From Toxorhynchites rutilus septentrionalis (lineage: Eukaryota; Arthropoda; Insecta; Diptera; Culicidae): 64,000 nt of DNA. The notes beneath the pieces were generated by a model. That model did no database searches. It saw only the letters and a list, made by a program, of their open reading frames with translations, and was not told the origin of the DNA. The position numbers were made by a program, and so were the translations under genes. The stretch's first letter is position 1, and every line of letters starts with the position of its first letter. The stretch lies in contig NC_073744.1 in the NCBI RefSeq assembly GCF_029784135.1, positions 104,143,766-104,207,765 of the forward strand, written 5' to 3'. Positions 31,864-43,570 of this stretch are shown piece after piece.

Positions 31864-31877
31864 AGAAATGTGTGCTC

Positions 31878-33436
31878 AGGTTTTGGCAGGCGTACTCCCA
31901 CTAAAAGATCGCTTCAATTTATTATCTCTTCGGTTCCTCATCCGGTGTAAGGTTATGAACCCATTGGTGATCGGAAATTTTGAGCAGCTTATCGAGCTAA
32001 ATTTTCATTCAGGATTCATGAGCTCATATCATGAATTCATCTCCATGCAGGTTGATCCTTCTTCGTATACTCCCAACCGTGTTTGTTTTCCTGACTACAT
32101 CAATTCCTCTGTACATTTTGATCTGTTCATGAAGGAGAAAATCCATGGAATTCCAGATTATCATCGATCGGGGATCATTCCTACGATCTTCAATGCAAAG
32201 TATGGGCGTGTCAATTGTGATAATATGTACTTTACTGATGGGTCCTCTATGAATGAGTCCACAGGATTTGGAGTGTTCAACGAAATTTTTAGCACCTCCC
32301 ACAGTCTTCAGAATCCTTGCTCTGTGTATATTGCTGAATTGGCAGCAATACAGCGTCGCCTCACGACCTGTTGAACACTATTACATTGTAACGGATAGTC
32401 TTAGCTCTGTCGAAGCTATCCGTTCAGTGAGGCCGGAAAAGCACTCGCCGTACTTCCTTGAGAGAATACGAGAAATTTTGCGTGCTTTATCCAGACGCTG
32501 TTATGTCATTACCTTTGTCTGGGTCCCTTCACATTGCTCAATTCCGGGTAACGAGAGGGCTGACTCATTGGCAAAGGTAGGTGCAATTGAAGGCGATATT
32601 TATCAGCGTCAAATCGCTTTCAATGAATTTTATTCTTTAGTCCGTAAAAATACCATCGCTAACTGGCAACGTAAATGGAACGAAGATGAATTGGGCCGGT
32701 GGTTTCACTCGATTATCCCTAAGGTTAGCCTCAAACCATGGTTCAAAAGTCTGGACTTAAGTCGGGACTTTATTCGCACCTTCTCTCGACTCATGTCCAA
32801 TCACTGTTCGTTAGACGCGCTACTCTTTCGTTTTAATCTTGCCGATGGCAATATCTGTGCTTGTGGCCAAGGTTACCACGACATCGAACACGTTGTTTGG
32901 TCGTGCGAGGAGTATCTTGTTGCCAGATCGAATTTAGAAAAATCTCTTCGGGCTAGAGGAAGGCAGCCCAATGTGCCGGTGAGAGATGTGTTAGCTGGTT
33001 TAGACCTTGATTACATGTCCCAAATATATGTCTTCCTAAAAGCTATCAATCTTCGTGTGTGATTGTCCTTATATCCTTATATTCTCCTTTTCCTTTCCCT
33101 TCGCGAGAAATCAAATCCCTTCTTACTAACAATAGAATAAGGTGAAATGTAAATACATGTTAGATATAAGATAGGCTTAAGAATTGAGTATGATGAATGT
33201 GAGTGCGAATGTGAGTATGAACATTGTCAACATATCCTTATATCCCATCCTTTTCCTGAAACAAAATGTCACCCTTCTAAACTCGAGCAAGCCGCGAGTA
33301 ATCGGTTCTCTACTTCATTAAAATTAGAATTAATAAAAAATGTTTATATATACTTGTAACTATACAAATAGGAGTTTGGCTCCTTTAAACTTATGTAACT
33401 GAGCCTGTAAAAATAAACGATTTAATAAAAAAAAAA
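31878..33436 (+). mobile_element. 5'-truncated copy of the I-superfamily element
   Basis: Flanked by the 14-bp direct repeat AGAAATGTGTGCTC (31864-31877 and 33437-33450) and ending in an A-tail. It carries the end of the RT domain, RNase H (YFTDGSSMN, VTDSLSSVEAIRS, SIPGNERADSL) and the terminal CACGQGYHDIEHVVWSC finger in two frames (31868-32374, 32253-33062). A 14-bp deletion near 32350 causes the frame change. Very close in sequence to the intact element at 13715, so a recent insertion. Confidence 0.92.
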
Positions 33437-33673
33437 AGAAATGTGTGCTCGTTATGCAATATTGGTATCAAATGAGAGGACTTGACTAGTGTTTATTTGT
33501 GAAAGAGATGTTATTATGTTTGACGAACCCTCCCGGGTATAGAATTTTCGTACACTCAATATTATTATACAAATATTTTTGAATTCATGGAGAACAGTAG
33601 ATCTTGTGGTATACTAAATGTATATAAATGTATTTTGAAGAAAAATGCACTACGTATTCAATTATCTTCCAAG

Positions 33674-33737
33674 ATGGCGTTCGCTACGAAATGGCGGTCG
33701 CTACGAAATGGCGGTCGCTACGAAATGGCGGTCTAAC
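33674..33737 (+). repeat. 17-bp tandem repeat (GGCGGTCGCTACGAAAT), about 3.5 units
   Basis: Consecutive near-perfect units between AT-rich flanks; minisatellite. Confidence 0.85.
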
Positions 33738-33965
33738 TATTTTTTTCTCAAAACCCCATCAATATGGGTATCAAATGAAAGTTGATTGTTGACAAAGTTG
33801 ACAAAGTTGATTGTTCGTTTTGTTCGATGTGTTTTGATTTTTTTTTGTATACCAATAAATAGTTTACTTTCGATTTTTTCGTGTACGGTGGTCGTTTTTA
33901 TTTTTGATGCAAAGGCACTGCTGAGTGGATAAGTTTATGTAGTGGAAATATTGAGAATTCGTGCA
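33738..33965. other. No gene seen
   Basis: AT-rich. Confidence 0.45.
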
Positions 33966-35010
33966 ACTAGATATGGGCAAAACGGTTCACTTTAATGAAC
34001 TGTTCATTGACCAACCGTTCACTTCAGTGAACTAGTTCTTTTGAGCAGTTCACTCACTCTTTTGCATGGTAGAGGGATATGTCAAAGCAAGTTTTAAAAA
34101 GTGTGGGATGTTATATAGAACTGTTCTGTTCATTCATTAAATGCTGTTTGTTACAAATAATTATTCGCTGAAGTTTGTTGAAAATATCTTAGAAAAATAA
34201 AAAGTCAAATTTTGATTTTGAAATTTTGATTTAGCTTGAGCCGTGATTCATTTTTTCCAGCACAAACTAGCTTTGCGCTGCTTTTTTATGATGTTTGGCA
34301 ATAACTGCTGTAGTAAAACTGTACCAAAACGCGAACATCTATCCGAAAATTATCGAGCGCAATATAATATAATATAAAAAAATATTTCATATCAGCGACG
34401 CGAATATTTATTAACTGTTCAACGAGACTGTTTGAAACATTTCGCTTTTAACTGTATTTTATTGGTGAGTAAGAGTTGCATATCATCTTACTGATATATT
34501 TACCCTCAACTTAAAAATATGAAATTGAAATTTTGTTTGGTCAATAATCAAACAATCCAATTTAAAAACTATCGTATCCTCAAATGTTTGCGTTTTAATA
34601 TGAAAAAGACAATACCGACATTTTATTTTTGTCGTTTCATGGGGCTATCGTTTGTTTTCCTTCGTTATTTTGAGGACTATTTACCTTGCAGCACCGTTAT
34701 CTATCACTCGTTCGTTCGCCTTCCTCTTATACACCGATTACCCTATATAGTTCGTTCTGAACTGTATGCACAGTTCTGCCAGTGGTCAGTTCGTTCTGAA
34801 CTGTATATAGTATGCACTTTATACAGTTCCGCCAGCGGTCATCGTACACAGTTCGTTCTGAACTGGTTCTGAACTGCATACACAGTCCATCGTTCACCCT
34901 ACACGGTTCGTTCTGAACTGAACTGTATACACAGTTCACTCAGCGGTCTTCTTACACAGTTCGTTCTGAACTGTGTAAACAGTTCATATGAGCTGTAGCC
35001 CAGTAAAAAA
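33966..35010 (+). repeat. Repeat region rich in GTTCGTTCTGAACTG boxes
   Basis: Opens atgggcaaaacggttcactt with inverted GTTCA..TGAAC pairs. It ends with at least five spaced copies of acacagttcgttctgaactg (34753, 34789, 34849, 34904, 34957). Probably a non-autonomous DNA element of about 1 kb. No transposase is encoded and its ends are not certain. Confidence 0.5.
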
Positions 35011-35394
35011 GAACGACCACCCACAATATTATATGAAATAATTTGATGCACATCAAACATGTGTAATATTTCAGATTTTCTATTAGGGCAAAACACAGGT
35101 TCCACGTAAGATCATGTTTCATAATGGTTCAATCCAGCAGGGTTTTTTTTAAATTTTCTCTAACAAACAATTATACAAACAATCATGATAACACGTACAC
35201 GTAATAGGCCAAACAATAGATTGAAACAAACGAAAAAACATTTTTTCACTAAAAGATTTCATGTTTACCTTATTCATGCATCGCCCCAGCTTCCCCTAGA
35301 TTTTTTTCTGATATTCAGAAAGTATATGAATGTTACGCGAAATTGAAAGAATACATGAAATTGAAAATATATAGTTTTGCCTTCAAAATTCCGT

Positions 35395-35490
35395 TTCCTG
35401 TAGAAAAGTAACATACATAAACAAAATCTGTGACGACACAGATTTAAAAATGTTTCCACAGTGCATTTTCTATCTCGCTTCTGTGTCACT
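35395..35490 (+). repeat. Inverted copy of the 30690-30770 repeat
   Basis: agaaaagtaacatacataaacaaaatctgtgacgacacag; the reverse complement aligns to 30690-30770, with the palindrome centre mutated. Confidence 0.65.
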
Positions 35491-35709
35491 GGTCGCACAT
35501 ACAGCGAATGTATTGGATGAGTTCATGCATTGAATGAACATAAAGTGTGGAATACGTTCCCTCTCGTTTTGGCAATCATACTTCATTCATTCTCCTTCCC
35601 TTGTTTGGATCAAAACTTTGTATTTTGTGCCTGAAATATACTAGCTTGCTGCGGAGGTTTATGAACATCAAATTGCAATCTAAAATAAATTTCTCTAATT
35701 CGCGCCAAA

Positions 35710-35775
35710 ATGGGACTAAATGGATGTTGTGGTGTTATAAAATATTTGGTGATTTTGATGAACTTGTTGTTCTGG
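35710..35775 (+). CDS. Tsp96F: Tetraspanin exon 1 (start codon)
   Basis: ATG in context ccaaaATGG. 22 codons, MGLNGCCGVIKYLVILMNLL then FW, ending TGG|gtgagaa. It supplies the cytoplasmic N-terminus and first half of TM1. The next exon resumes in the same phase. Confidence 0.88.
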
Positions 35776-38700
35776 GTGAGAAAATAGGTTTAGTGTGAAA
35801 AAAATTGAAACAAATTTCAACATTAGAGGATGTACCCGCCCATCACTGATTTGTGAATTGAACCTAATGACCTTGATGCTGAGAGCCAAGTAATCTTTCT
35901 AAAAAAAAAGTGTCAAAAATGTGCTTCGTTCGAAATATTTTGTATTTCGATACGATATAGCCTAAAAAAGCTCTGTGTTTTTATTTTCACATTTCTGTAG
36001 ACCCTCGATCATTGAACAACATAACTTTTTGTTTAGTGTTATACAGTGATGGTTCATAAAAATGATTTGTAGAGTATAATGCATTCAAGAGGATTTCGTC
36101 AAAGATGTATGAGAACTCAAACTCCAAGCGGGTACTTGGAAAACGTAGAAATTTCCATCCAACCGAAACCGAGAGATTATGTTTATCAAAGAGGTTTCAA
36201 CATACCACTATCAGCTTTTGTTTTCAAATTTGAAATGTAATGATTCACTCTCAAATTTAGATATGTAGACTCACACATGGTTAGTCATCTTTTTCGTGGT
36301 TCGAAGACTAGACTTGAATATTTCAATTATACAAAGTTTTATAACATTTGTAACTAAACTAAACTCCACCAGTACACATGAGATAATTCGCAATTGTGAC
36401 AGAATCATCAATTTTTAAGAGATCTACAAGTCGCTTTTTTCGCAACAATCAAGATCGATTGTCAAAAAATGTCCTTTTATCCCGTGTTCAGAGGTACATT
36501 TTCCGAACCACGAAATGGAAAGTCTAGTAGTTTTGACTCGATTTGACATCTAATGCCTATAGCTTCAATTCCATTCAATATGCAACAGATGCGGCATATG
36601 TCAGATTGTCTAACAGAATATGAATTTGAATGAATACAGAGGCTGTGAACCAGATTCCATTTCGAAATTTGAAAAAACGTATTTATAATTATACGCCCTA
36701 ATTTTTGTATTTAGCAGAAAAAAATGACTTCTCAATTATGTTGTTTTATTTCAGATCATAGGATTGGCAATAATTTCACTCGCGATATGGATGTTGACCG
36801 ATCCTACTTTTTTGATCTCGATGACACAAAATGAAAAGAACTATTTCATTGGACTGTATATTTTTTTGGTTGTCGGTGGACTTATGTTGACGATTGCACT
36901 GCTTGGATGTTGTGGGGCCTACAAAGAATCCCAATGTATGCTGTTCTCTGTAAGACCTTCTCTATACTATCTTTGAAATATTAATATAAAAAAATGTTTT
37001 AGTTCTTCAGCTGTTTGTTGATAGTCTTAGTTGCCGAAGTGGCTGCAGGCGCATGGTCTTATCATAATTCGGAAAAGCTAGAAACTTTTGTACGCGCTGC
37101 CGTGAAAGAAGCGGTACAAGATGAGTATTCTGTAGTAGCCAGCCGGACCACCGCGCTCGATTCCATACAAAAATATGTAAGTATTAACAATTAATTTATC
37201 TCAGCAAAAACTATGGAACAATTATTGTACATCTATAAATCCCAAATTCACAATCCAAAAACAATTCAAGAATGAGTTTTTCTTACAATGAATAGAGTAT
37301 TGGACATTTTATAAGTAGGCCTAAAAACCCTCTCAAATGCGAGTTCAAAAATGCAAAAACATGGTCGAGTTTAGATTTATACTCTATACATTTGGATACA
37401 CACTAGGATTCAAATTTATGAAAATATTTTTGTACAGGAAATAGCAACGTAAAACAATATTTCTCTTTTAATTACAGTTCCATTGCTGTGGAGCCGAGGG
37501 TCCAAATGATTGGCAAAGCAGTGTGTACAACAATGCGGATCGATCCTCATTTCTGAATATTGCGATTTCCAAACTGAATATTGCTTATAAGGTGCCAAAA
37601 ACGTGCTGCGTCGACAAATTGTCTGCGGAACAATGCAATTCGGCTCGCCAAATAGGGATAATCACATCGATAGCCAGTCCTGTCATATATACCGACGTAA
37701 GTCCCATTCCCATCTATGTATATTTGCAGTTTTGCAGTTTATAAGCCTCTAACATACCACTGCTACCTTTTTTCTTCAATTCATTTGTAACGCTCAATCG
37801 CATAAGTTTGCGAAGCCGCTAATTCGACCGAATACTCACGGTTTTCTCGAGGTTAAACGGGCAACAATTTTTGTGGGACAGCACAGGTTAGGGATGAGGA
37901 TAAGGGGTACCGTTGTCTCAACCGAGGGTTGCCGCACTGTTCTTTTTTATAGAGGTGAGAAACGCTCTACCAGCCTTACCTGGGGAGGGTTAACCCAGAC
38001 GTCGAGTGGGGATCTCGCCCACAAAAACCAAGCCCTATTCTCATAGCCTCAGTACATATTGGTGACTACTTCGGATGGCGGCTGTGCTCATGCACTTCAT
38101 CTATTGTTCCCTTTTTCTTTCTTTTCCATTCTATACCAATTTTGCAGCATCCGTTTACCCGTCGAGACGTGTACCGATTAGGAATTGCCCTCCAACTTGA
38201 CGCGCAACCCGTCACAGTCACCCTCGCGGGATTTCTCCTCCATCGGAGCGCCGATTAGGCAGCGACTTCCATCATGGCGCGTACTCCGTCACAGCTACTC
38301 TCGTGGGGTATTCACCGGTTTAATGATGACGTCCGCCTTGACGATCGCTCCGACGAAACACTCACAGTGTTGCTCCATCCAGATATTGCCAGACTAGCAT
38401 GTTGCTGTTTACCGCGCCGGTATCCGTTTACCCGTCGAGACGTGTACCGATTAGCAATTGCCAATTGCCGTCACAGCTACTTTCGTGGGGCATACGCCTC
38501 TCTTGACACTCGCTCCGTCGCAACGACCATCGCAGTAGTTCAACCGGTATCCGTTTATGATTTGTTGCACTGTTTACGGCATTCCAGATCCTCTCGTCGC
38601 GACACATCGCCTTTACAATATTCCCGACATGAAGTGCAGGCAGCTCCTCGCGCCTTGCGGTGAACTTGAGACAGACAAAAACGACGTGCTCCGGCGTTCC

Positions 38701-40668
38701 CTCCCTATCTCCACATTGCGGATAGAGGGGTGACACTGCTCCACACTCCGGACAGAGGGGTGACACTGCGTGCCCGAACCGGTGCAGATATTGCCTGTAG
38801 CAGCCATGTCCAGACAAGAACTGCGTCAAGTAAAAATTTACCTCACCGTGCCACCGTGTTCAACCAGGTCGACAGTACCGGTATCAGCCTGTACATCTAT
38901 CTGTCTTTCTCTGCCGTATCCCATTCCTGCTGCCATTTGTTCATCGACTCCGCTCCAATTGTTTTCCAGATACCGCTGGTTACCCTGCGTTTGTAGCAAT
39001 CGCTGTCTTCCGCTAGAGTGATTATTACGACGGATTAGTCCGATGAATCCATCATGAATTCGAACCAATAAATTTGCAGCTTTGAGCTGATATCGGAAAC
39101 CTTGGTGATTTTCTTCTACGAAGACCTCCGAACAGTAAATCCCACCCCAACGACGTAACAGTGATGCAGATGGGAATCATCCCGGCGATGATTCCCACAC
39201 AGCTTCTGTCGAAATGGTCCTACAAACGCTTACGACTCGCATGGTCTTGAGTCGGAATGTGCTGTTCAGCTTCCCCCGATTTCGATGGGTTTCCAGAGCC
39301 GCCAATCAGGTAGGGCCACCGTACCTCAGTATCGATGAAGATACGCTTGCCAAGAGGCACCTCTTACTGCTGCTTGGACCAAAGCTATTTGGCATGATCC
39401 TCGCCACCGCGTTGATGACCTTTGCCGCCTGCCCGCATGCATAGACGTGGTGGTTGAAGTTTAGCCGGTCGTCGATCATAACTCCGAGATATTTCACTGC
39501 CCGCCTCGAAGCGATGGTAAGTCCTCCGACCGAGACTTCTGCCCGCTGCACTACTTTCCGATTGCTCACTAACAGCACCTCGGTTTTGTGAGGTGCCATC
39601 TGGAGCTTTACACTCTCCATCCAGCTACCGATCGTGGATCGTTCGATTAATTCAAATAATCGAATATCTGAAGTTATAATCGATTAATTTTGTATCGAAT
39701 AATTTGAAATCAAAATATGAATACATCGAATAATTGTCACTGTAATCGCGATTAATGAAAGAATGAATCTTTCTCAAGGATAATGCGTTTTTAGGCTAAG
39801 AATTAGGCTAGATAATTTTTTTATCCAACCATCTAACGTCGACAATCCGATAAACCACAAGACCAGAATGACAACGTGATCCGTGATTATTTCAAGAAAT
39901 AAATATTCGTTCGTACAATCGAATATTGAAAGACAATTATGCCCTAACGATCAATCGATAATCGAATAAATGAAAAATTTATAAATATAATATGGATTTT
40001 TTTTATCTCAACTATTTATTTTTATTAGGCTCATTTAGCAATTCAGCTGTAACAGAGCCGAATTTATCGTGTACATTTTTTCCCATGTTGTATATTACAC
40101 ATTAGCCATTTTTAGGCGTAAGATAATTCCTATCTTATCGATACACATTTTATCTGTTACACAGTAGCCGTTTAGGCGTTAGAGTATTCCTATTCTATCG
40201 ATTCACAACACCTGTCGCCCTTTTTCGGCGTAAGATTATTCCTATTGTTGGAAGAGTGACAGCGTGACTGTGACTGATATGAGACTTCCATTGTTATGCT
40301 ACAAATAGCACTAACTACCGATGCAGCGGTAAGGGACTGGGATTACCGACACATGATGATTGTTGCGTGGACGTAGTAGCTAGAATAACACACAAGGATG
40401 GTCAATTGAAGATCCTGAGTTAAGAACTCATGATTGTTTGCTTAGTAGCGGACACGCAACTAATTAGGCTACGGAGACCCCCAAATATAATATTGATGAT
40501 AATTTTTTTTTTCAGGGATGCATGGAAAAGCTTGTCGACGAAATCAAGAAAAACATAAAGCTAGTATACATATTCGGCGCCGGAATCATTGGAATTGAAA
40601 TTCTAGCCATCATCTTCGCTCTTTTCTTGTGTTGTGCCATCCGAAGAAACAACAGTTACAAAAACTAA
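35710..40668 (+). CDS. Tsp96F: Tetraspanin (five exons, 268 aa), Tsp96F-like
   Basis: Exons 35710-35775, 36755-36949, 37003-37176, 37478-37696 and 40516-40668 join in phase with GT/AG introns. The protein has a short cytoplasmic N-terminus with a Cys pair (GCC) suited to palmitoylation, TM1 (KYLVILMNLLFW, IIGLAIISLAIW), a small loop with MLTDPTF, TM2 (LYIFLVVGGLMLTIALL), the GCCGAYKESQC turn, and TM3 (LLIVLVAEVAAGAW). A large extracellular loop has six cysteines: HCCG, KTCC, EQC, GC. TM4 and a short tail ending NNSYKN close it. It is a plasma-membrane scaffold organising other proteins in tetraspanin-enriched domains. The MLTDPTF/MTQ and GADGP/GAEGPNDW-type features recall Drosophila Tsp96F; orthology is from memory. 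Its last intron is loaded with retroelements, but all exons are open. Confidence 0.9.
36755..36949 (+). CDS. Tsp96F: Tetraspanin exon 2
   Basis: 65 codons between tttcag and gtaaga: rest of TM1, small loop, TM2 and the conserved CCG turn. Confidence 0.92.
37003..37176 (+). CDS. Tsp96F: Tetraspanin exon 3
   Basis: 58 codons between tttag and gtaagt: TM3 and the first helix of the large loop. The preceding intron is only 53 bp. Confidence 0.92.
37478..37696 (+). CDS. Tsp96F: Tetraspanin exon 4
   Basis: 73 codons between attacag and gtaagt: the CCG motif and four further residues of the disulphide set in the large loop. Confidence 0.92.
37795..37915 (-). mobile_element. I-like retrotransposon 3' UTR scrap
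   Basis: accgaatactcacggttttctcgagg is a diverged version of the 3' UTR block ccgattactcgcgg..gctcgag found at 6695, 13840, 33290 and 59115. Confidence 0.4.
37930..39630 (-). mobile_element. R1-like non-LTR retrotransposon, 5'-truncated, in tetraspanin intron 4
   Basis: On -, 39620-39306 encodes the end of RT (MAPHKTEVLLVSNRK, RAVKYLGVMIDDRLNF, SKRCLLASVSSSILRYGG). 38829-38430 encodes the C-terminal finger region (TQFLSGHGCYRQYLHRFGHA, LCPEC...EHVVF.C). The 3' UTR (38430-37930) contains imperfect repeats of accgattaggaattgccctc. A relative lies at 48990-50040. Frameshifts make it inactive. It is opposite in orientation to the host gene. Confidence 0.8.
39631..39982. other. No gene seen; AT-rich with many ATCGAATAA/ATCGATTA boxes
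   Basis: Repeated ATCGAATAATTnnn and its complement suggest a degenerate palindromic element. Confidence 0.45.
39994..40482 (-). mobile_element. tRNA-like SINE, family II, copy 1 (tetraspanin intron 4)
   Basis: Read on -, a tRNA-like head (GGGTCTCCGTAGCCTAATTA) is followed by a long body and an A-rich 3' end. The 11-bp duplication AAATATAATAT lies at 39983-39993 and 40483-40493. Other copies are at 45576, 47446 and 59685. The insertion ends 33 nt before the exon 5 acceptor. Confidence 0.88.
40516..40668 (+). CDS. Tsp96F: Tetraspanin exon 5 (stop codon)
   Basis: 50 codons and TAA: last loop cysteine, TM4 (YIFGAGIIGIEILAIIFAL) and a cytoplasmic tail after a CC pair. Its acceptor lies 33 nt after the end of a SINE. 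Confidence 0.92.
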   Translation, partial: GCMEKLVDEIKKNIKLVYIFGAGIIGIEILAIIFALFLCCAIRRNNSYKN

Positions 40669-41417
40669 ATGCACAAGTTGTATGTGAAGCCATGCCCACA
40701 AAGTATTTTTTAGATAATAAGACATATTTTGATCGAGAAGTAATTGTCGTTTAGAAGAAGAAAAATTATGCGGTGCTGTTCAAAACAATGGCAGCGGCTA
40801 GGGTGGTCGCTAAATATATTTCTTTTATTCCAATATTATTTTGGTTTACAATATATTCAATGATGTAACCAAAGTATTCCGGTTAACACAGCGAAAAGTG
40901 ATTTTTTTTCTTTATTTTCAACATAACCATTATTTTTGAAGCGTACAGCACAAACCCTGCAGTTTTTTTCCCGAGAGAACATGACGCTAAATTGACACAA
41001 CTCTTCAAATTAACTGTCAACGAGTCACGCGACATGATGTTACCATAGCTTTGCAATTATTGTGGACAGCACTGTATCACACCGAAAAGCACACTCATGA
41101 ACATGTTCTTCGAATTGAAGAAAGTACTTATAAAAAGCTTTGCACTTTTTACGATCTGAAGTGGAATCTGTAGCCAAAAAGATACTCTTATATGTTTATG
41201 ATAATAAAAATGTTTTAACATGTCCAAATTTTGCGATATTTGATTTAATTTTCTATAAACCGATTAAATACTACCAAATGTATGCTTTTAACGGACCGTA
41301 ATTTTATTTTTTAATTAATTCCCACAAACAATCGCATTCGAATCGAATTGTTAATCCTTGATATTGTTTTATGCAGAATATAATCGTAAAGAATAGTTAT
41401 AAAGCTAGTACATTACG
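40669..41417. other. Tetraspanin 3' UTR and downstream sequence
   Basis: AT-rich, no open frame. Several possible AATAAA-like signals (aataaaaatg near 41203). The exact cleavage site cannot be set. Confidence 0.4.
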
Positions 41418-41852
41418 AGACGGGTCTATGGTACTAGGTGAGGCCGTTTCGTCACTAAGTTGGTTAGGGGAGCGGTATATGAAAACAGCACGGAAGAAAG
41501 TAGAAGGGGAATTTTTTGCTTGTAGCGTAAAAGAGACAGACTGATCACGAGCGAGCTTCGGCAATAGCGTATTGTGTTTTGTTTACAAACAAAACACAGT
41601 AGACTTCCAAGATGGCTGAAGAGTGGTTTTAGCCAAGACGGGTCTATGGTACTAGGTGAGGCCGTTTCGTCACTAAGTGTGATAGGGGAGTGGTATATGA
41701 AAACAGTACGGAAGAAAGCAGAAGGGGAATTATTTCCTTAATACGTGAAAGAGACAGACTGATCACAAGCGAGCTTGGGCACAAGCGTATTGTGTTTTGT
41801 TTACAAACAAAACACAGTAGACTTCCAAGATGGCTGAAGAGTGGTTTTAGCA
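41418..41852 (+). repeat. 218-bp tandem duplication (two units)
   Basis: Units 41418-41635 and 41636-41852 begin AGACGGGTCTATGGTACTAG and differ at a handful of positions. Each contains GTGTTTTGTTTACAAACAAA-type inverted arms (11 bp arms, 2-bp centre). No gene; the 60-69 codon frames across it are not conserved as proteins. Confidence 0.88.
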
Positions 41853-42867
41853 AGTTGGCCCACCTTAGTATATACTTCTAGGCGCCTTGGTACATTATCT
41901 GGGAACATTCGGGTTGTCATTGCAACATAACCACAAATAATATATGCACAAATATGACATATATGTACAACAAAAAAACAATACACATACATATAGTTTA
42001 TACGTAAACGGGTAGAACATTAAGATCTAAATTTCATTGTTAAATGTCTGGAGAACAGAAACATGCATACGCATAATACATATAATGTTGTAAATGCTAC
42101 TATCAATACATCGTTGTTCGTTTGATCTTAACTTCATTCTGACTGAATGCACAAGCTCTCCAAATTGTGAATATACTGATATTTTGATTGATCATTGATT
42201 ACTTTTTCAAACTGCCCAAACGATCTAATAATATTATTTTGGCGCAAAAATTGCCGAATAAATAAAAACGAATATTGCCAAATATATTTTAAATTAAGAA
42301 CGGATGGTGTAATTGTAAAATGAGTAACTGTAAGACCAATTGAATATTTCACGGCAACTTGAAATTCGAACATGTGTTTACCTTCTTCTTGATTATTAAT
42401 ATCGTTGAGAAACTTAAAGTACAGAGAAATGGATGCATAAGTAACCACTATTTATTAATACTATTTTCTATAATCGATAATAAAAATTGCGGGATCATGA
42501 AGAACCAACAAAAAACTAGATGCGGCTTTTTATTTTTGTTTTAACTTGAAAAGAAGTCATTCAGTGGTCTCGTTTTCGCTTACGACGTTTTCAATTAACT
42601 TGAAATGGACATGACAGATTGTTCTTCAACCTAGATTGGGCGTTAAATACGCACAACCTGGTGCGTAAAATACGTTCCATTCATTGAGTTATGAATGCTG
42701 TTGGAGTGAATCGTTGAGAAGTTGAAGTTGATTGGACCCAATCTCTGTAAAATCATAAGAGTAACCCTAACCACAAGACGTGAAGTGACCAGTACCCAGG
42801 GATGAATGACAGAGAGTGCTTAGAAAATATTCTAATGTATATGAGTACCAGGGATCCTAAGATTCCT
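41853..42867. other. No gene seen
   Basis: AT-rich, short frames without motifs. Confidence 0.45.
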
Positions 42868-43079
42868 CAGGGTATCGACTGAAAATCCGAAAAAAAATCC
42901 CTGATATTTCCTGATTTTCAGTAACTTTTCAGAAAAATTCCAGATGCAGACTAGTAATCAAATTTTCTAATAGTACTTAGCCGTAGTTCCTAAAACATTT
43001 AGTGAGCTTCAATAATGAAAACAACGCGATACCGTTTTCGCGGCTTTGCTCACCAATAGCTTTTGATGATACGATGAGA

Positions 43080-43570
43080 TCGACCGAAGTGGAAAGATCT
43101 AGGTATCATGCTCGACAACAAGGCGTTAAAAAAGCGAAGGCTTTTACCGTTCTCGGATTGATGAGACGTCACACTCAAGCATTTAGTGATGTATATTGCC
43201 TCAAAGCGTTGTATGTGTCACGTTTGGGCCCCATACCGCGCTGTTCACATCGCTCGCCTGGAACGTGTTCAGAAAACTTTCATCCGATATGCTCTTCGTC
43301 ATATTCCGTGGCGCAGCGACCAGAATCTGACACTGCAAAAACGACGTGAGTTTCTCCAGAGACTGCTGATTTTTTACCTTCTTGGCAACAATCTTGACTG
43401 TGCAGAACTTTTGGTCAAGCTTCGATCAATGCTTCGAGTTGATCAACTAGACAAGTTGTTTTCTTCCGGCAGGCAGCGCGTCGTACTCTATACGGACAAA
43501 ATAATCCTTTCGATGTTTGTTGCAAACGATTTAATGATGTGTATTTCCTGTTTGAATTTGACATGACTAG
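43080..43570 (+). mobile_element. Jockey/CR1-type non-LTR RT C-terminal fragment
   Basis: In two frames: GVKKAKAFTVLGLMRRHTQA and FSDVYCLKALYVS, then APYRAVHIARLERVQKTFIR and YALRHIPWRSDQNL. This is the thumb region after RT in RNase H-less non-LTR elements. No catalytic RT remains. Confidence 0.65.

Noticed and set aside
33674..33737. CRISPR-like array
   Set aside because: Units are contiguous 17-bp tandem repeats without spacers, in a eukaryotic genome.
34753..34976. CRISPR-like array from regularly spaced GTTCGTTCTGAAC
   Set aside because: Spacing is irregular, the spacers are themselves related, and the context is eukaryotic.
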